Below are positions 37,007 to 48,187 of a stretch of DNA of 64,000 nt, in pieces. A model generated the notes under the pieces. That model ran no database searches, had not been told where the DNA came from, and saw only the letters and a list, made by a program, of their open reading frames with translations. The stretch comes from Cryptomeria japonica (taxonomy: Eukaryota; Streptophyta; Pinopsida; Cupressales; Cupressaceae). Made by a program: the position numbers and the translations under genes. The stretch covers positions 820,939,896 through 821,003,895 of the forward strand of contig NC_081414.1 in assembly GCF_030272615.1 (NCBI RefSeq), in the 5' to 3' direction. Position 1 is the first letter of the stretch; each line of letters starts with the position of its first letter.

Positions 37007-38528
37007 TGTAAGTTCTGATAATAAAAGTAAAGTACAAATGCCAATAGCTAATAAGATGAGAGGGGAGGGTGAATCATACAAACTTAATCTTCCATAAAAT
37101 TAACAGATTCAGCCTCGGTAACTTATACTTCAGCAATATAACCAAAAATTGCTAAACATGCAAACTAATAAACACATAATCGTCATAACACTCATAACAC
37201 TAGATTTAACGTGGAAACCCAAATAGGGAAAAACCACTGTGGGATTTTGGACCCACTAAGAAATATACTCTTCTAGATTATGCCCGGTTAAAAGCAAATC
37301 CTGTTAAAGATTACAAACACATTGCTAGATGTGACCTAGTTAAGGGATTTCCCTCAGATCTGTTAGGATCTTCACTTTGTTAGAAGTAACCTTGTCAAAG
37401 GATTTCAAACACTCATTTGGAATGTTACCTTTCTAGAGGGTTTACAAATAAGACTATTAAGTCAACTCAGTTAAGAGATTTCCTGTCACTTACAAAATAA
37501 CAGTAATAAAAACATATCTGCAACTTCACATCTGAAATGCTAAAGCAGATTCTTATTTGCTCAAAAAAATCTAGTCACAGGACTTATCTTGTCCCTCTAC
37601 TGGGCTCCCTACTCTATTATTCAAATAGGTCTTCAAGCTTCTGTGCTCGATAATCACTATGTAGCATCCTTGTGCTTACACTTGCCCGCATACATTGTTT
37701 ATCAACAATTCCTTATTTATAAACAATTGCTAACCGCTTAATCTCCTTGATCACATTTCCCATGATCAATCTTAGCCATCAGATCTTCAAAATTGACCAG
37801 GTTCAATGTATCCTTTCGATCTGAAAATGTTTTACCTTGCCTAGGGACTTGCATTCCTTTCTTGGGACTTGCACAAGGTTATTGCGGTTCAATCTGCACT
37901 GTAGATCTTCCTGTTGATTTTCCTTTGCCATAGATCCTTAACAAACTTCATGCACGACATACCAATCATTTATACATCTCTAGCTAATCATTGTCCTTCA
38001 TTAAATAATGCTTTTATCCATCCAATGCGATCTGTCATAAATCAATTGCAACTCGGTAAATACTAAACTTTACTCGGTAGACATTCTGCCTTCATTAATT
38101 GATATCGATAACCTTAGGGTTTACCGACTAGGTTCCTTAGGGTTTACCGACTAGGTTCTTTGCTTGGTGACATAGTATAGTATTAACCTTACAATCAACA
38201 ACATATGTAGGATATCAAAACAATCTAAACATCATGATCTCATCATTGTCTAACTTGGTAATAGTTGCCCATTGAATAACTTATTTCTCCCCTTATTTAT
38301 CACATTCTTTCTATGTCTTTTACCGACATCTTAATTCTCTTCAAATCAATCTTCTCAAGATATGGAAACATCATACTAAATAAGAAAATAAATTTCTTGA
38401 AATCAATGACAAAATAATGTTATAAAGATAGTTATCATCCTTCTTGAGTTATATCAAATAATCTCCAACAACCTTCTCAATATCCTTAATGAATATCAAC
38501 AATCTTTCTTTCTACTGAAATGCCAACA
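37007..38528 (-). repeat. Copia-A 5' LTR (right copy)
   Basis: Plus strand starts TGTAAGTTCTGATA and ends GAAATGCCAACA. Between about 37255 and 37470 it holds a series of short related motifs of the GGTTAA/ATTTCC type, also seen in the solo LTR. Confidence 0.93.
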
Positions 38529-39550
38529 AGTACTGCCTCCATCCAAATTTCATCTTTCTTGATCACAAATCAAATTTCTTTTTGATACTTGTCAACAATA
38601 CTCTGAGGTAACCTTTTCCTAGTTTTCATTTTTGCCTTAAATGCTTGGAAATACTCAATTATTTTGTTTTCCCTTTCTGTTCCCATGCCCATGAAGATAT
38701 CCAACAGTTATTTATCTACTAGTATGTCATCGCCAAAGTCTTTCTTGCCTATACTAAGAACCTCTTTAGTAATATATAGCATTAGGCATACAAGAAGATT
38801 GCCAAATCTGCAGGTACCTTTCTTGTCTCCTTTTATTTTATTCAGATTATCAATCAATTCATCTTTCAACCACTCACATATATCTATCTTGGCATCATTG
38901 TTAACCATATCATATGCACTCTGAATACACAGACTTGAAACTGAGTTCAGTCGGTTAGCATGTGTGGTTTTATATCCTAATATCATGCTACTGAATCTAA
39001 CATTTATATCTTTCACATCATTAACTCTCAGGGATCTGTTGTAATGGGTTGCATCGGTTAGGGTCATCACAGTGTTGTTTGAAACTTTCTTGGTCTTATC
39101 TGGCCTGCTATCGGTGGAAGGTAACCGAGTCACTGCCTTAATTTCTTCTCTTGTGATTTTATGGATAGAGTCTAACCAAAAGAATTCTCCATGAACTCTA
39201 CTAAGTACAATCCTTATCACTTCCTTAGGAAATTCTGGAATGTCAAGGATTTCCACAAAACCTAGGGTTTCTATAACCTTATGCTCAATTTTTTCAATTC
39301 CATTCTCATCACAAATCACATTTTTATACATTTTCATGATTTCATTAGCACCTAGTTCCTCAATGTGGCAATGTATGTATATTCTTGGGTCTTCTGCATA
39401 TACAACTCCTTTAGGGATTTTAGAGAATGCACCTAGGGTATCATCCTGCTTCGCTACTTCAGGGATAATCTTAAAGATGGGCCTAGGGCATTTAACCACT
39501 TCAATAATAGTAGGGTTTGCAATGAATTCAAGAGCAGAGGAGGAAGCCAT
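38529..39550 (-). pseudogene. E1 ORF2, N-terminal part (interrupted by Copia-A)
   Basis: I choose the ATG at 39550 (MASSSALEF) because E2 ORF2 begins comparably (MAPKIQDP). The region is conserved with E2: KGVVYAEDPRIYIHCHIEEL matches VLLVEDVRFFTKCRVEEL, VLSRVHGEFFWL matches VLSRVHDDFMWL, FGNLLVCLMLY matches FGSLLVCMFFY, and LPQSIVDKYQKEI matches IPPQLVEKYKDNI. Stops occur at 38708 (TAA) and near 38570 (TGA). No catalytic motif is evident. The open frame extends upstream to 39613 without another in-frame ATG. Function unknown; conservation argues that it was selected as protein. Confidence 0.75.
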
Positions 39551-39849
39551 TGATAAATACCTTAATCTGCCTTTTAGGATTGAATGCTTGAAAGATCTTG
39601 CTTCACTTCTCACTGAGAATACCTTCGCTTGGGTTTTTCATGCTCTTAGAAAGTTTGAATGCTTGGTGAATGAGAAAGAGTGAAAACCATTGATTTATAA
39701 TGTCTTTTCCTTCAACTACCATAGTATATGTTTGCTGGTTAAGTGAAACTTAACACATCTGTTGGTAAAGAGTTTCATCTTCTTACCATCAACTAAGGGT
39801 AAACTTGCATGATTTTCAATTTATTGCCATACCCCCAAAAGGTTTTAGT

Positions 39850-40961
39850 TTAGTTCAATGAAGAATCTCCTACCGGTGGAGTAATACTCTGTTCTACCAG
39901 TGAAGGAATAGTCTCATCAACATTCTGATCTCTCTTTCTAATCCATTGTTTTGAAAATTCTTGCTTTACCTCATCAACCTTTTCTTTGCCTTTCAAACTA
40001 GATCCTTTGTTATCTGCCGATGATGCCTTACTTCTACAAAATTTTGCAATATGTCCAATTTTGTTACAAGCATAACAAGTCACATTGTTCTTCTGAATAG
40101 CCTTTCCATATCCTATGTCGGTATGTGTTCTGCATTGATTAGATAAGTGTCCAAATCTTCCACAAACATAACATCTTACATTCATTCTACAATTTTCTGA
40201 ATTATGACCAATTTTGTTGCATTTGAAACATTGATCGGTGGGTGTATTAGTGTTCTGATAGTTTCTAGATCTACACTGATTTTCTCTATGACCATACTTG
40301 TTACAGTTAAAGCATTTCCCATTAAATTTGTAGGCATTAGGCTATCTTACCGATTTGCTGTGATCATGATTGTTTGCAGTACCAGAGCTTTCACCAACTT
40401 CAAAGCCAAGTCCATTAGTATCTCCATCAGGTCTCTAATTTTTCATCATGTTATCAAGTTCTTCTAAAATTTTCTTGAATTTCTCTTTGTGTTGATTTGC
40501 AGTAGCCAGCTCATTTTCCAAAATTCCCTTCTGTCTCATAAGTTCAGTTTTATCATTTTGTGTGTGCATCAAATTTGTCTTCAACATATCATTTTCATGA
40601 CTAAGTCTTGTATTTTCAGTTATACCATCATTGAGTCTCCTAGTTAAGTCATCTTCATTCTTCTTTTTGTCTTCAATGTCTTTACAAAACCTCATAGTCA
40701 TATCTTGCATCTCATTCCTCATAGCACTGTTTTCTTGTCTCAACTTGTTCACAAGGTCATTAAAAGTTTCCTTTTCATCATCATCACTCTGCATCTTCTC
40801 ATGAAGTTCTCTTCTTATTTTTATAGCAATAGTGAGATTTTCTTGAAGTCCTTGAATGAATTCCTATATGTAGTCTTTAGATCATCTTCAAGTTTGATAT
40901 TCTTCAACTTTTCTACATAATCTGCAAGAGTTGTTTCCAATTGCTTTCTCAAGTTTTCCAT
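39850..40961 (-). pseudogene. E1 ORF1: coiled coil plus four CCHC zinc knuckles (Gag/nucleocapsid-like)
   Basis: The ATG at 40961 (MENLRKQLETTLADYVEKL) is about 60 bp from the primer site. A long coiled coil follows (ENDMLKTNLMHTQNDKTEL), with one frameshift near 40863. Then come four knuckles: CFNCNKYGHRENQC, CFKCNKIGHNSENC, CYVCGRFGHLSNQC and CYACNKIGHIAKFC. Two TAG stops interrupt it (after MMKN at 40435 and after SVR near 40342). The coiled coil plus RNA-binding knuckles suggest a particle or RNA-packaging protein, but the classical copia Gag core is not recognisable. The same architecture is found in E2. Confidence 0.78.
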
Positions 40962-41018
40962 CTATACCGGTGTCAAAATCTCCCTCAAGTTGTTAGGCTT
41001 TTGAAAATAGAGGACCAG

Positions 41019-41030
41019 GCTCTGATACCA
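41019..41030 (-). promoter_or_regulatory. E1 primer binding site
   Basis: The minus strand reads TGGTATCAGAGC, a perfect copy of the usual tRNA-Met type site, two bases inside the LTR. Confidence 0.92.
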
Positions 41031-41032
41031 AT

Positions 41033-41763
41033 TGTTAGGATTCCCAAATTAAAAACAAATTTTCTGAACTTATTAAGTAATTTGCATTCCAAAACAATGT
41101 ACCGGTAAACAAGAATTAATGCAGTAAATATCAATAATAAACACAACATAGAAACCACACCATAACACAATATTTTTGGCGAGGAAATCCGGTGTGGGAA
41201 AAACCTCAATGGGATTTGTGACCCACAATATTCACTCACTAGCCAATGAATGGATATTACATACAATAGTGTGCCTGCACATGTAGGAAGGAAGGCCAAC
41301 TGCCTACAGCTCATTGCTCAAATACAAAAGGAAGTCTCACTGACTTATAAAAATGGATTATGGAAATCCAATATGATGTACTGTTACAAAAAGCATCTAC
41401 TATGCCAGGTTCAATACCGGTTTAAGCTCATACAATAACCATAAACCTTTCTCCAAAATTTTCCTTAATATTCGCTCTACAAATCCATCCTATCATCTCT
41501 CTACAGAATGATCTACAAGATCTCATACTCATATATGAGTCTTATTACAATATGCCATGTTGGCTTACAAAAGGATATTACAATTAAATACAATATACAA
41601 TAATCAAAATCCTGTCGGCTAGGGTGTCGATAAACATTCTTGTCACTGTCAGTGAACTATCTACCAGTGTAGAGTCTATCGGTGTTGGTGCTATTGCAAG
41701 GTTGCCATCAATGACAATACCTTCAATCACCTACAATTCTCATTGGGGTGTGCAATGCCAACA
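41033..41763 (-). repeat. E1 5' LTR (right copy)
   Basis: Plus strand starts TGTTAGGATTCCC and ends GCAATGCCAACA. 731 bp. It lacks about 40 bp around the G-run present in the left copy, hence the length difference. Confidence 0.9.
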
Positions 41764-41768
41764 ACTCT

Positions 41769-44700
41769 GCCTGAGGGTAAGTTAAATAGTTTGTTTTAAA
41801 AACTAACTTATAAAACCATTTCTTGTCTAAACACAACAGAAAATAAAGAAAACACGAGAACAGTTATCCAATTCATGGCAACAAGTGACCAATTTGATTT
41901 TTCTTCCACTCCATGAATACCTCCATGAATTGTTGGATGACAGGATCATTCAGAATGCCTACGTGTAAAATTTATTGTTGCCAAACCTCCTTATCACGAT
42001 GCACCTATTTTACTTTATCCACATGATTGTTCAAATGATCTATGCATACAAACATTTAGGATACAATTTTGGTAATGGTGGAGAAATCTCTTGGTGACCA
42101 CTGTTGCACTCCTAACCATATCAATTTGCACTTCAAAGTATTTTCTTATGTTGTTGGTAGTGGCAATAGTTTGTCCATCCTCCTTCATATATTTCACCCC
42201 TATGCATTTCAGATCATTAAGCATATTTTGCACCAATTCAAATAATTCTAGCCCAAGTATAACAAATTCTTCATAGCCCTGTTTTATTATCGAATTTCTC
42301 CATTCAATGTTCTTTTTGCAGATGTACTGAAAATTGTCATCAAATCCCTATAAAGGCTTCTCTACAAGGAACTTCATTATGCCGTGCCTTTTAACTTCTT
42401 CCCTGTAAGCTACTGTTTGGCCCCATTTGGATTCTTTGTTCTTCTAGGTTGTGTTTTCCTTTCCCAACTCTCGGATGACTTTAGAAGCATCATCATAAAC
42501 CTTGCTCAAATGCCCAATGTATTATTTTCCCTCTTTCCTGAATGTATCCAACCATTCAAGGAACACCCCATGCACCATTTTATTCCTTTGTACTTCTGCG
42601 AGCAACTTCTGATTGCTAGGGGATTTAGGATCAAAGAGTACTGATTGTACAGAAAGTAGTTGGGGATTTGGTCCATGGATTGCGTTAATGTGTTCTGTCT
42701 TTTTTCTTAAGGCTTTATTTAGTTCCTTTTTGTCTTTTTCATCCTTCCAGGTCCTGGTTATGATCTTTTTCATTGAAGCTTCAAGATGACATACATCCGT
42801 GTCCTGAGAAGCAATAACTATATTTATCCTTTAACCAGTAAAATCCTGGGCTGTAGGGTCCTTTGTTTTCTCATCTGTCAACAAGCATGTTATCTCTACT
42901 GTCCAATTCCCACTATTGGTATCAAAATCAATCTTTGAAATAGTTTTCAGATTCTTCACTTTGGGAGTTTTCCCCAAGCACTTGCTCACCATATCTTCCA
43001 GCGCGATCAAAACTGGAACTACAATATTTTTCTTATAATTCGGAGTATTTTCTAACCATAGAGGTCCAGTGCGCACAAAAGTTTCATCAGAGCCAACTTT
43101 AGTTTCTTTTTTACTCCTTACTTCCAATGTGGTAGTAGTGTTTTCCAAATTATCCACTTGCTAAGTGTCATTTGCATCATCATCATTTAGTACCTCCAAG
43201 TCTGGATGAGTTGAAGGATTGTCCATATCAGGGGAGGCTTCCAAATCAACTACAACTGAATACACAAGAGATTTATTAGTTCTGCTTCTGGTTTTGGCCT
43301 TGATGATCCTGGTAGGAACTGGTTCCTTTTTTATTTCCACTGGCCTAGCACTCTGATTAACTTTAGCCTATGTCCTGGATGATCCTGCAACACAAGATAT
43401 AACACGAGAGTTAGCCAATGGGACTTCAAAGGATGAGGTTGAACCTTTCTTGGACCCCTTTCCCATTCTTCGATCTCTTAGCCATCTCTTTGTTCTTCTG
43501 ATAACAGGAAATGTCCTTTTTTGAATCTGGTCCTCCTCATCTTTTTCCCAGTCCACTTCTGGAATGACTCCTTTCTACCTATCATCCACAATCTAAAGAT
43601 CCATCAATTCACTCTGATCATCTTTAATGTTGGCAATATTAATTTTCAACTCAAAGGCCATGACCTGCTATAGGGTGAACCTTTGATGTGTCCTCTTCCT
43701 AACTTCAAACTCATCGCAACAATCAACCCAAAAATCCTCTATATTTGGCATATGGATAAAATTCTTTCTCAATTTTAGATGGTTGACGACAAATCCTTTT
43801 GCATCAAAAATTTCGCGTGGACCATATAATTAAAAATTCAATTTATTAAATTCAATTTCCAAATTCAAGGCATCACAGACACTATTACAAATGAAATAAG
43901 TTAATTCAATTGGAAATAAGACACCTGACTGATCTCTAGCTCTATAATATGTATCAATATAGGCCAGCTGCCTGCATATCTCCATTAAAATCTATTGGTC
44001 AAATGCATATGTAGGGAGCTTGTATGGTTCTCCTTCAAAACCCCCTACCCTTAGGTAATAAAACTTGGGAAACTATATGAAGAAGCTGCCATAAGTACCA
44101 ATCAATTGCATAGCTTCATCTAACAACCTTTTATGAATGTTTCCCTTCAGTTTATACATCATTCTTCCTAGGAATATGTCATGCAGTTTACAATACTTTT
44201 CACAGTACTTTTGCTGTTGTAGATGTGTGTGATATTCAAATATTTTCATATTATCCACCCACCCTTCATGATACAAACTAGGCCATGACCTAATACATGC
44301 CAAGCAATATAGAAGATATGATAACATATAGAAGTTTTTGTTACCGAAGCAACTGAAACCTTCATGCAACCTGTCTGCAATCAATTTTGTCTAATCAATA
44401 TATCTTTTCTCACCAAAAATGACCTGTATGAAGAAATACATCCAATCTTCCCAATAAAAGGCAATTTGATTCTCCCCTCACTCTATGTAACAAAATGAAT
44501 ATATCCTTGAATTCTTTGATTAGATGTTCCTGGGTCAATGGACTTGGCAGCTAGGAACCTCCTCTTTGAAACTTTAACAGCTAGTTTCTAGCAATGAAAT
44601 TCCTATAGAATGATTTCTTTTCTAAGAAAATCCCTTGTGATTTACACACCGTCCAATCCTCCTAGTGCTCCTTCTCAGGTATTTTCATAATGGAAGCAAC

Positions 44701-45075
44701 AACCTCCTAACTAACCCTACGCAGAACCTCACCATCTGCACCTCTTATACATCTCTTAGCAGGGTCATATCTATTCATTCATTCTAGAACCAACTCAGGA
44801 CATGACACCGCTGGAGGGAAAGTTGTCGCTTCCACTAATCCACTATCTAGAATCTTCCACATCAAGGGAGAACTAGTGGGATTCCATGCCCTTTAATGAA
44901 ATTCGTCTAGGTCTATCGATGGCAGAAAAGTGGCCCCTAACTCAGGCAAGGTACTAACTAACCAAGAATTTTGGTCTATCTTGGGAAATTTAGGTCTCAT
45001 TTTGAATTTACTGACATAAAAAGAAAAACAAGGGAGATGAACTGAATGAACAGAACTACCAAACAAATCTTCCAA
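41769..45075 (-). pseudogene. H: remnant of a long unknown protein, possibly an ORF2 relative
   Basis: The minus strand from about 45075 reads through a coherent protein of some 1,000 codons with stops and at least one frameshift (between 44893 and 44384). Segments include KIDQNSWLVSTLPELGATFL, DSGLVEATTFPPAVSCPELV, EVLRRVS-stop-EVVASIMKIP, NKNFYMLSYLLYCLACIRSW, FPKFYYLRVGGFEGEPYKLP, MPNIEDFWVDCCDEFEVRKR, KRTFPVIRRTKRWLRDRR and KKELNKALRKKTEHINAIHG. No RT, integrase or knuckle is seen. EVLRRVSxEVVASIMKIP and the hydrophobic NFYMLSYLLYCLAC resemble in layout the WL..ITxEEI..ITxxP and FGxLLVCxxxY regions of E1/E2 ORF2. The relation is inference; function unknown. Confidence 0.55.
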
Positions 45076-45651
45076 TTTAAGAAATCATAGGGATGAGAAG
45101 AAGATTTTGAACTCACCTTTCATGTAGAGCTCAGAATCCAAAGAGATAAGAACAAAAAATATCACTTGTGAAAATCCCTTACTGAATTAAGCAAATGAAG
45201 AAGGCCATTTTTGTTTTTTTTAAATAAATCAGATCTTGATAACATGCTTAAATATTGGTCACACGATTTGATATGATTGTAACTGCATGCTTATCCATGT
45301 CAAATTACTCTGAAAATACTTAATTCTGATAATTCATTAATTACAAGTCTTTTCCCTCCATATCCTTCCCTAAAATAATTATTCTCAAGTATGGCTCTTT
45401 ATTGTGACTCATTCCCTCAAGGTTCACATTTTAAATCTGGTATATACCCTCCATGCTGATGCTTCACCACTTTTGTCTGCCACTTTTATGTACAAAGCTA
45501 ACAATCCTTGAACTTTGAACTTTGAACCTTGAACCCTCCGAGAAGTAGTTCAAAAGTTCAACTTCAAAAGAATAGAACAAAGACAAACCAAGAGAAAGAA
45601 ACCAAAATGCCACGACTTACATGTTACAAGGACATGACTCGGACAAGACTC
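45076..45651. other. Sequence upstream of the H reading frame
   Basis: AT-rich, no recognisable coding sequence or LTR boundary. It ends at the Copia-B insertion site (candidate duplication GACTC at 45647-45651). The 5' end of H presumably lies beyond the window's right edge. Confidence 0.4.
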
Positions 45652-46977
45652 TGTTGGCATTTGCATGAAGATTGCATTAATGATATGTTATGTTGTCATT
45701 GATGTCAATTAACTGGTAATGATATTGTTAAAAAAATTGTAATGATGTTTTGTAACCAGTAGGAAGAATTTGTGGAGTGAATCAGTATTGCTATGTATTG
45801 GAGAGTTGAACCGGTAAACCCTACCTATTGATTTGATAAACCCTAACCAATTAAGTTTTGTGAATTGGTTATATTGGTTTATGATTTGATGAAGAACGGT
45901 AGTGATTATGACATGTATGATTATTGTATGAAAAGAGTTTCAAATTAATTTTGGCACGTTATTGTAATGATTTATGTCTAGGCAATGAGCAAGTATATTG
46001 CATGTAATGCAAAGCGGGTAGTGAGTCACTCAGTTCGATGAAGCGGTGATCAAAGAATGATCAAGGCTTTCTTGATTGATGTGTAGAGATTGCTATGTAA
46101 TCCAATGGTAATACTTGATCTGACTTGTTTGTAATCTTTATGAGAGAATTAGGTTTTTAATGTGTTACCGACCTAATTTGATTTGTTTAGTTTCAGAGTT
46201 GGAAAAGTTTTAGTTGAGTGTGTGGTTTTTGAAATGGATAATGTATCTACAATTTGAGTAAAGGTAGATAGGAGCATGAAAAGGATCTGAACAAGAAAGT
46301 GTAGTGCTATTCAAATAGATCAACAAACTCTTGTTGTTTTCTAACAATTACAATAGATTGAAATCCCCTAATCGGGTAAGCTCTAACAAGCTTGGTGCTA
46401 TTCAAATCCTCTAACTAGGTGATCCATTAGCTTGGATTTCAAATCCTCTACCGAGGTTACTCCGTATAGGGTATTACTTCTAACAAGGCATTATAGTCAA
46501 TCCCTTAATCGGGTGGTCCCTAGCAGGATCTGTTCTTAAGAAGACTTTTGTAAAGCTTTAATAGGCTAGGCTCCTAATAGGGAAAACTTCAGAAGAGTTC
46601 AAATAGTTATCTTGTGAGTCTCATCTCACTGTTTTTTTTCCCATTTGGGTTTCCACATTAAAAATATTGTGTCAAGTGGTGAATGTTTTTGTGGTTATGT
46701 TCTTATGGTTGATTTCTTAACTACTTAATCCACTTTGATAAGTCATGATAACCAAAAGAATTGTGAAATGAAGTTTTACTTATGTCAGTAAAAGCATTTT
46801 GATGTTTATGAGTTTGAATCTGTTTACTGTTAGTTTGTTGTAATAGTCAACCGATTTATCTTGAGGGTTTTTATCTTGACAATGATATTGCATTGATAGT
46901 TCTAAGTTTACTTTGAGAGATTGATTTTGAGATTGGTGAAATTAGTATCAGTTTTTCTATATACTGATTCACATCCC
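45652..46977 (+). repeat. Copia-B 5' LTR, first part
   Basis: Starts TGTTGGCATTTGC. At 46360-46610 there is a series of imperfect short repeats around CTCTAAC..GGT, and at about 46630-46680 the plant copia box TTTGGGTTTCCACATTAA. It breaks at the E2 duplication ATCCC (46973-46977). The full LTR is about 1.37 kb. Confidence 0.85.
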
Positions 46978-48125
46978 TGTTACTACTTATCAAATTGCCA
47001 TTAGTTTTTATATTCAAAGTCATACTATATATTTTAGTCGGTTAGTATTACTGAATCATGCAGTCGGTACACACAAAGAAGTTGGTATGAACAGTCTAGT
47101 CAGTTACAGAAGAAAGCAGTCACAAAATGCAGTATTCACCGAGTATTGTTTCATGACTACTAAGTAGTAAAGTTAACTCACTGAGTTGATATTCATCGAG
47201 TAAAACATTTTACCAGATACATTGAACTTGGACATGCACATGAAAACGTGTTACAAGATCGAGGCACATCTAACTGTTATTACATTGGAAATTGCACTGG
47301 AAGATTGTGTATGATTGCAAGGTCAATCTAACCAATGAAATATTTTGTTTAGTTATTCATTCGAGGAATCTTTTTTGTAAGATCGAAGCAATGAATTAGA
47401 TCACCACTGTAAGAGATCTATTTATACAGCATGGGAAGAGAGAAATGTATGTGTGTGTATGTATGAAGGAAGACTATTACAGAGACACAGAGAGGTCACC
47501 GAGAAGGTTATTAGTGAACAGTTGAAGAACAGAGTAAACAGAAGGGTTTACCGAGTTACAATATGGGTTACCAAGGTATGTTATAAGCTAGGTAATCTTA
47601 TTCTAAGCACATAGAATCTACTATAGCATTTCAGATGTAAAGTTGCAGATATTTGTAAAGTCTTACTGTAATATTTTGAAGTTGTAAGAGAAACCTTTAA
47701 CAGGGTAAAAGACTCTAACCAAGTCTATAAATTGTAAATCCTCTAACCAGGTGCAACATTCAAATTAATGTTGTAAAATCCTTTAGTAAGGTAGATCTAA
47801 CAGATCTTGTTACTCCTAACAAGGTAAACTATCAGAAATAGCTAAATGTAGCTCTAACTGAGCAATCTTTATTATTGTAGTAGTGAAGTTGTGGGTGCCA
47901 TCCCCACTGTAGTTTTTTTCTCTAACCAAGAGTTTCTGCGTGACCAAAATATATGTGTTATGGAGTGAATCATGTATGATTGTTATCTATTTGTTTTAAC
48001 TTTATTTTATGTTACTGCACTATTCTGTTTATGCATAACAGTAAGGTTATTATTGAAGAAAATTTTTGGAGTACTGATTCACCCCTCCCCTCTCAGTACA
48101 TTAGCTTTCCATATTGAGCCTAACA
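46978..48125 (+). repeat. E2 5' LTR
   Basis: 1,148 bp, highly similar to 53803-54947. It includes short CTCTAACC-AGGT type repeats (47700-47860) and, near its end, TGATTCACCCCTCCCCTCTC, which closely resembles the box at the same place in the other copia-type LTRs of the window. Confidence 0.93.
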
Positions 48126-48127
48126 AT

Positions 48128-48139
48128 TGGTATCAGATC
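48128..48139 (+). promoter_or_regulatory. E2 primer binding site
   Basis: TGGTATCAGATC, two bases after the LTR end; the last-but-one bases differ from the usual TGGTATCAGAGC. Confidence 0.88.
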
Positions 48140-48187
48140 TTGAATCTTGGAAAAGGGTTCAACTACCTAAAGAGAAAGATCTTATCA

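Larger units (their letters stand above)
30794..38528 (-). mobile_element. Copia-A: full-length Ty1/copia element inserted in E1 ORF2
   Basis: LTRs of 1,523 bp (30794-32316) and 1,522 bp (37007-38528) bracket one gag-pol frame. The flanks are AGCAC (30789-30793) and AGTAC (38529-38533), a 5-bp duplication with one change. The order is Gag, protease, integrase, RT, RNase H. The solo LTR at 10811-12351 belongs to the same family. Its PPT/LTR edge is nearly identical to that of E1, making it a candidate source of the enzymes for E1. Confidence 0.93.
27339..41763 (-). mobile_element. E1: LTR retroelement without pol, carrying ORF1 (zinc knuckles) and a long unknown ORF2
   Basis: LTRs at 27339-28108 and 41033-41763 are flanked by a perfect duplication ACTCT (27334-27338, 41764-41768). 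There is a minus-strand tRNA-Met primer site (TGGTATCAGAGC, 41019-41030) and a polypurine tract beside the left LTR. A full Copia-A (30794-38528) sits inside; without it E1 is about 6.7 kb. Its internal region encodes only ORF1 and ORF2, with no protease, integrase, RT or RNase H motif. It is therefore non-autonomous. E2 (46978-54947) is a diverged relative. Confidence 0.88.

Noticed and set aside
38529-39613. Host gene interrupted by Copia-A
   Set aside because: The frame lies between the E1 LTRs with a target duplication, and a homologue sits in the same place inside E2, so it is element cargo.
45100-45130. Splice-donor-like AAAGGTGAGT on the minus strand upstream of H
   Set aside because: A single consensus match in AT-rich sequence with no matching acceptor or exon evidence.
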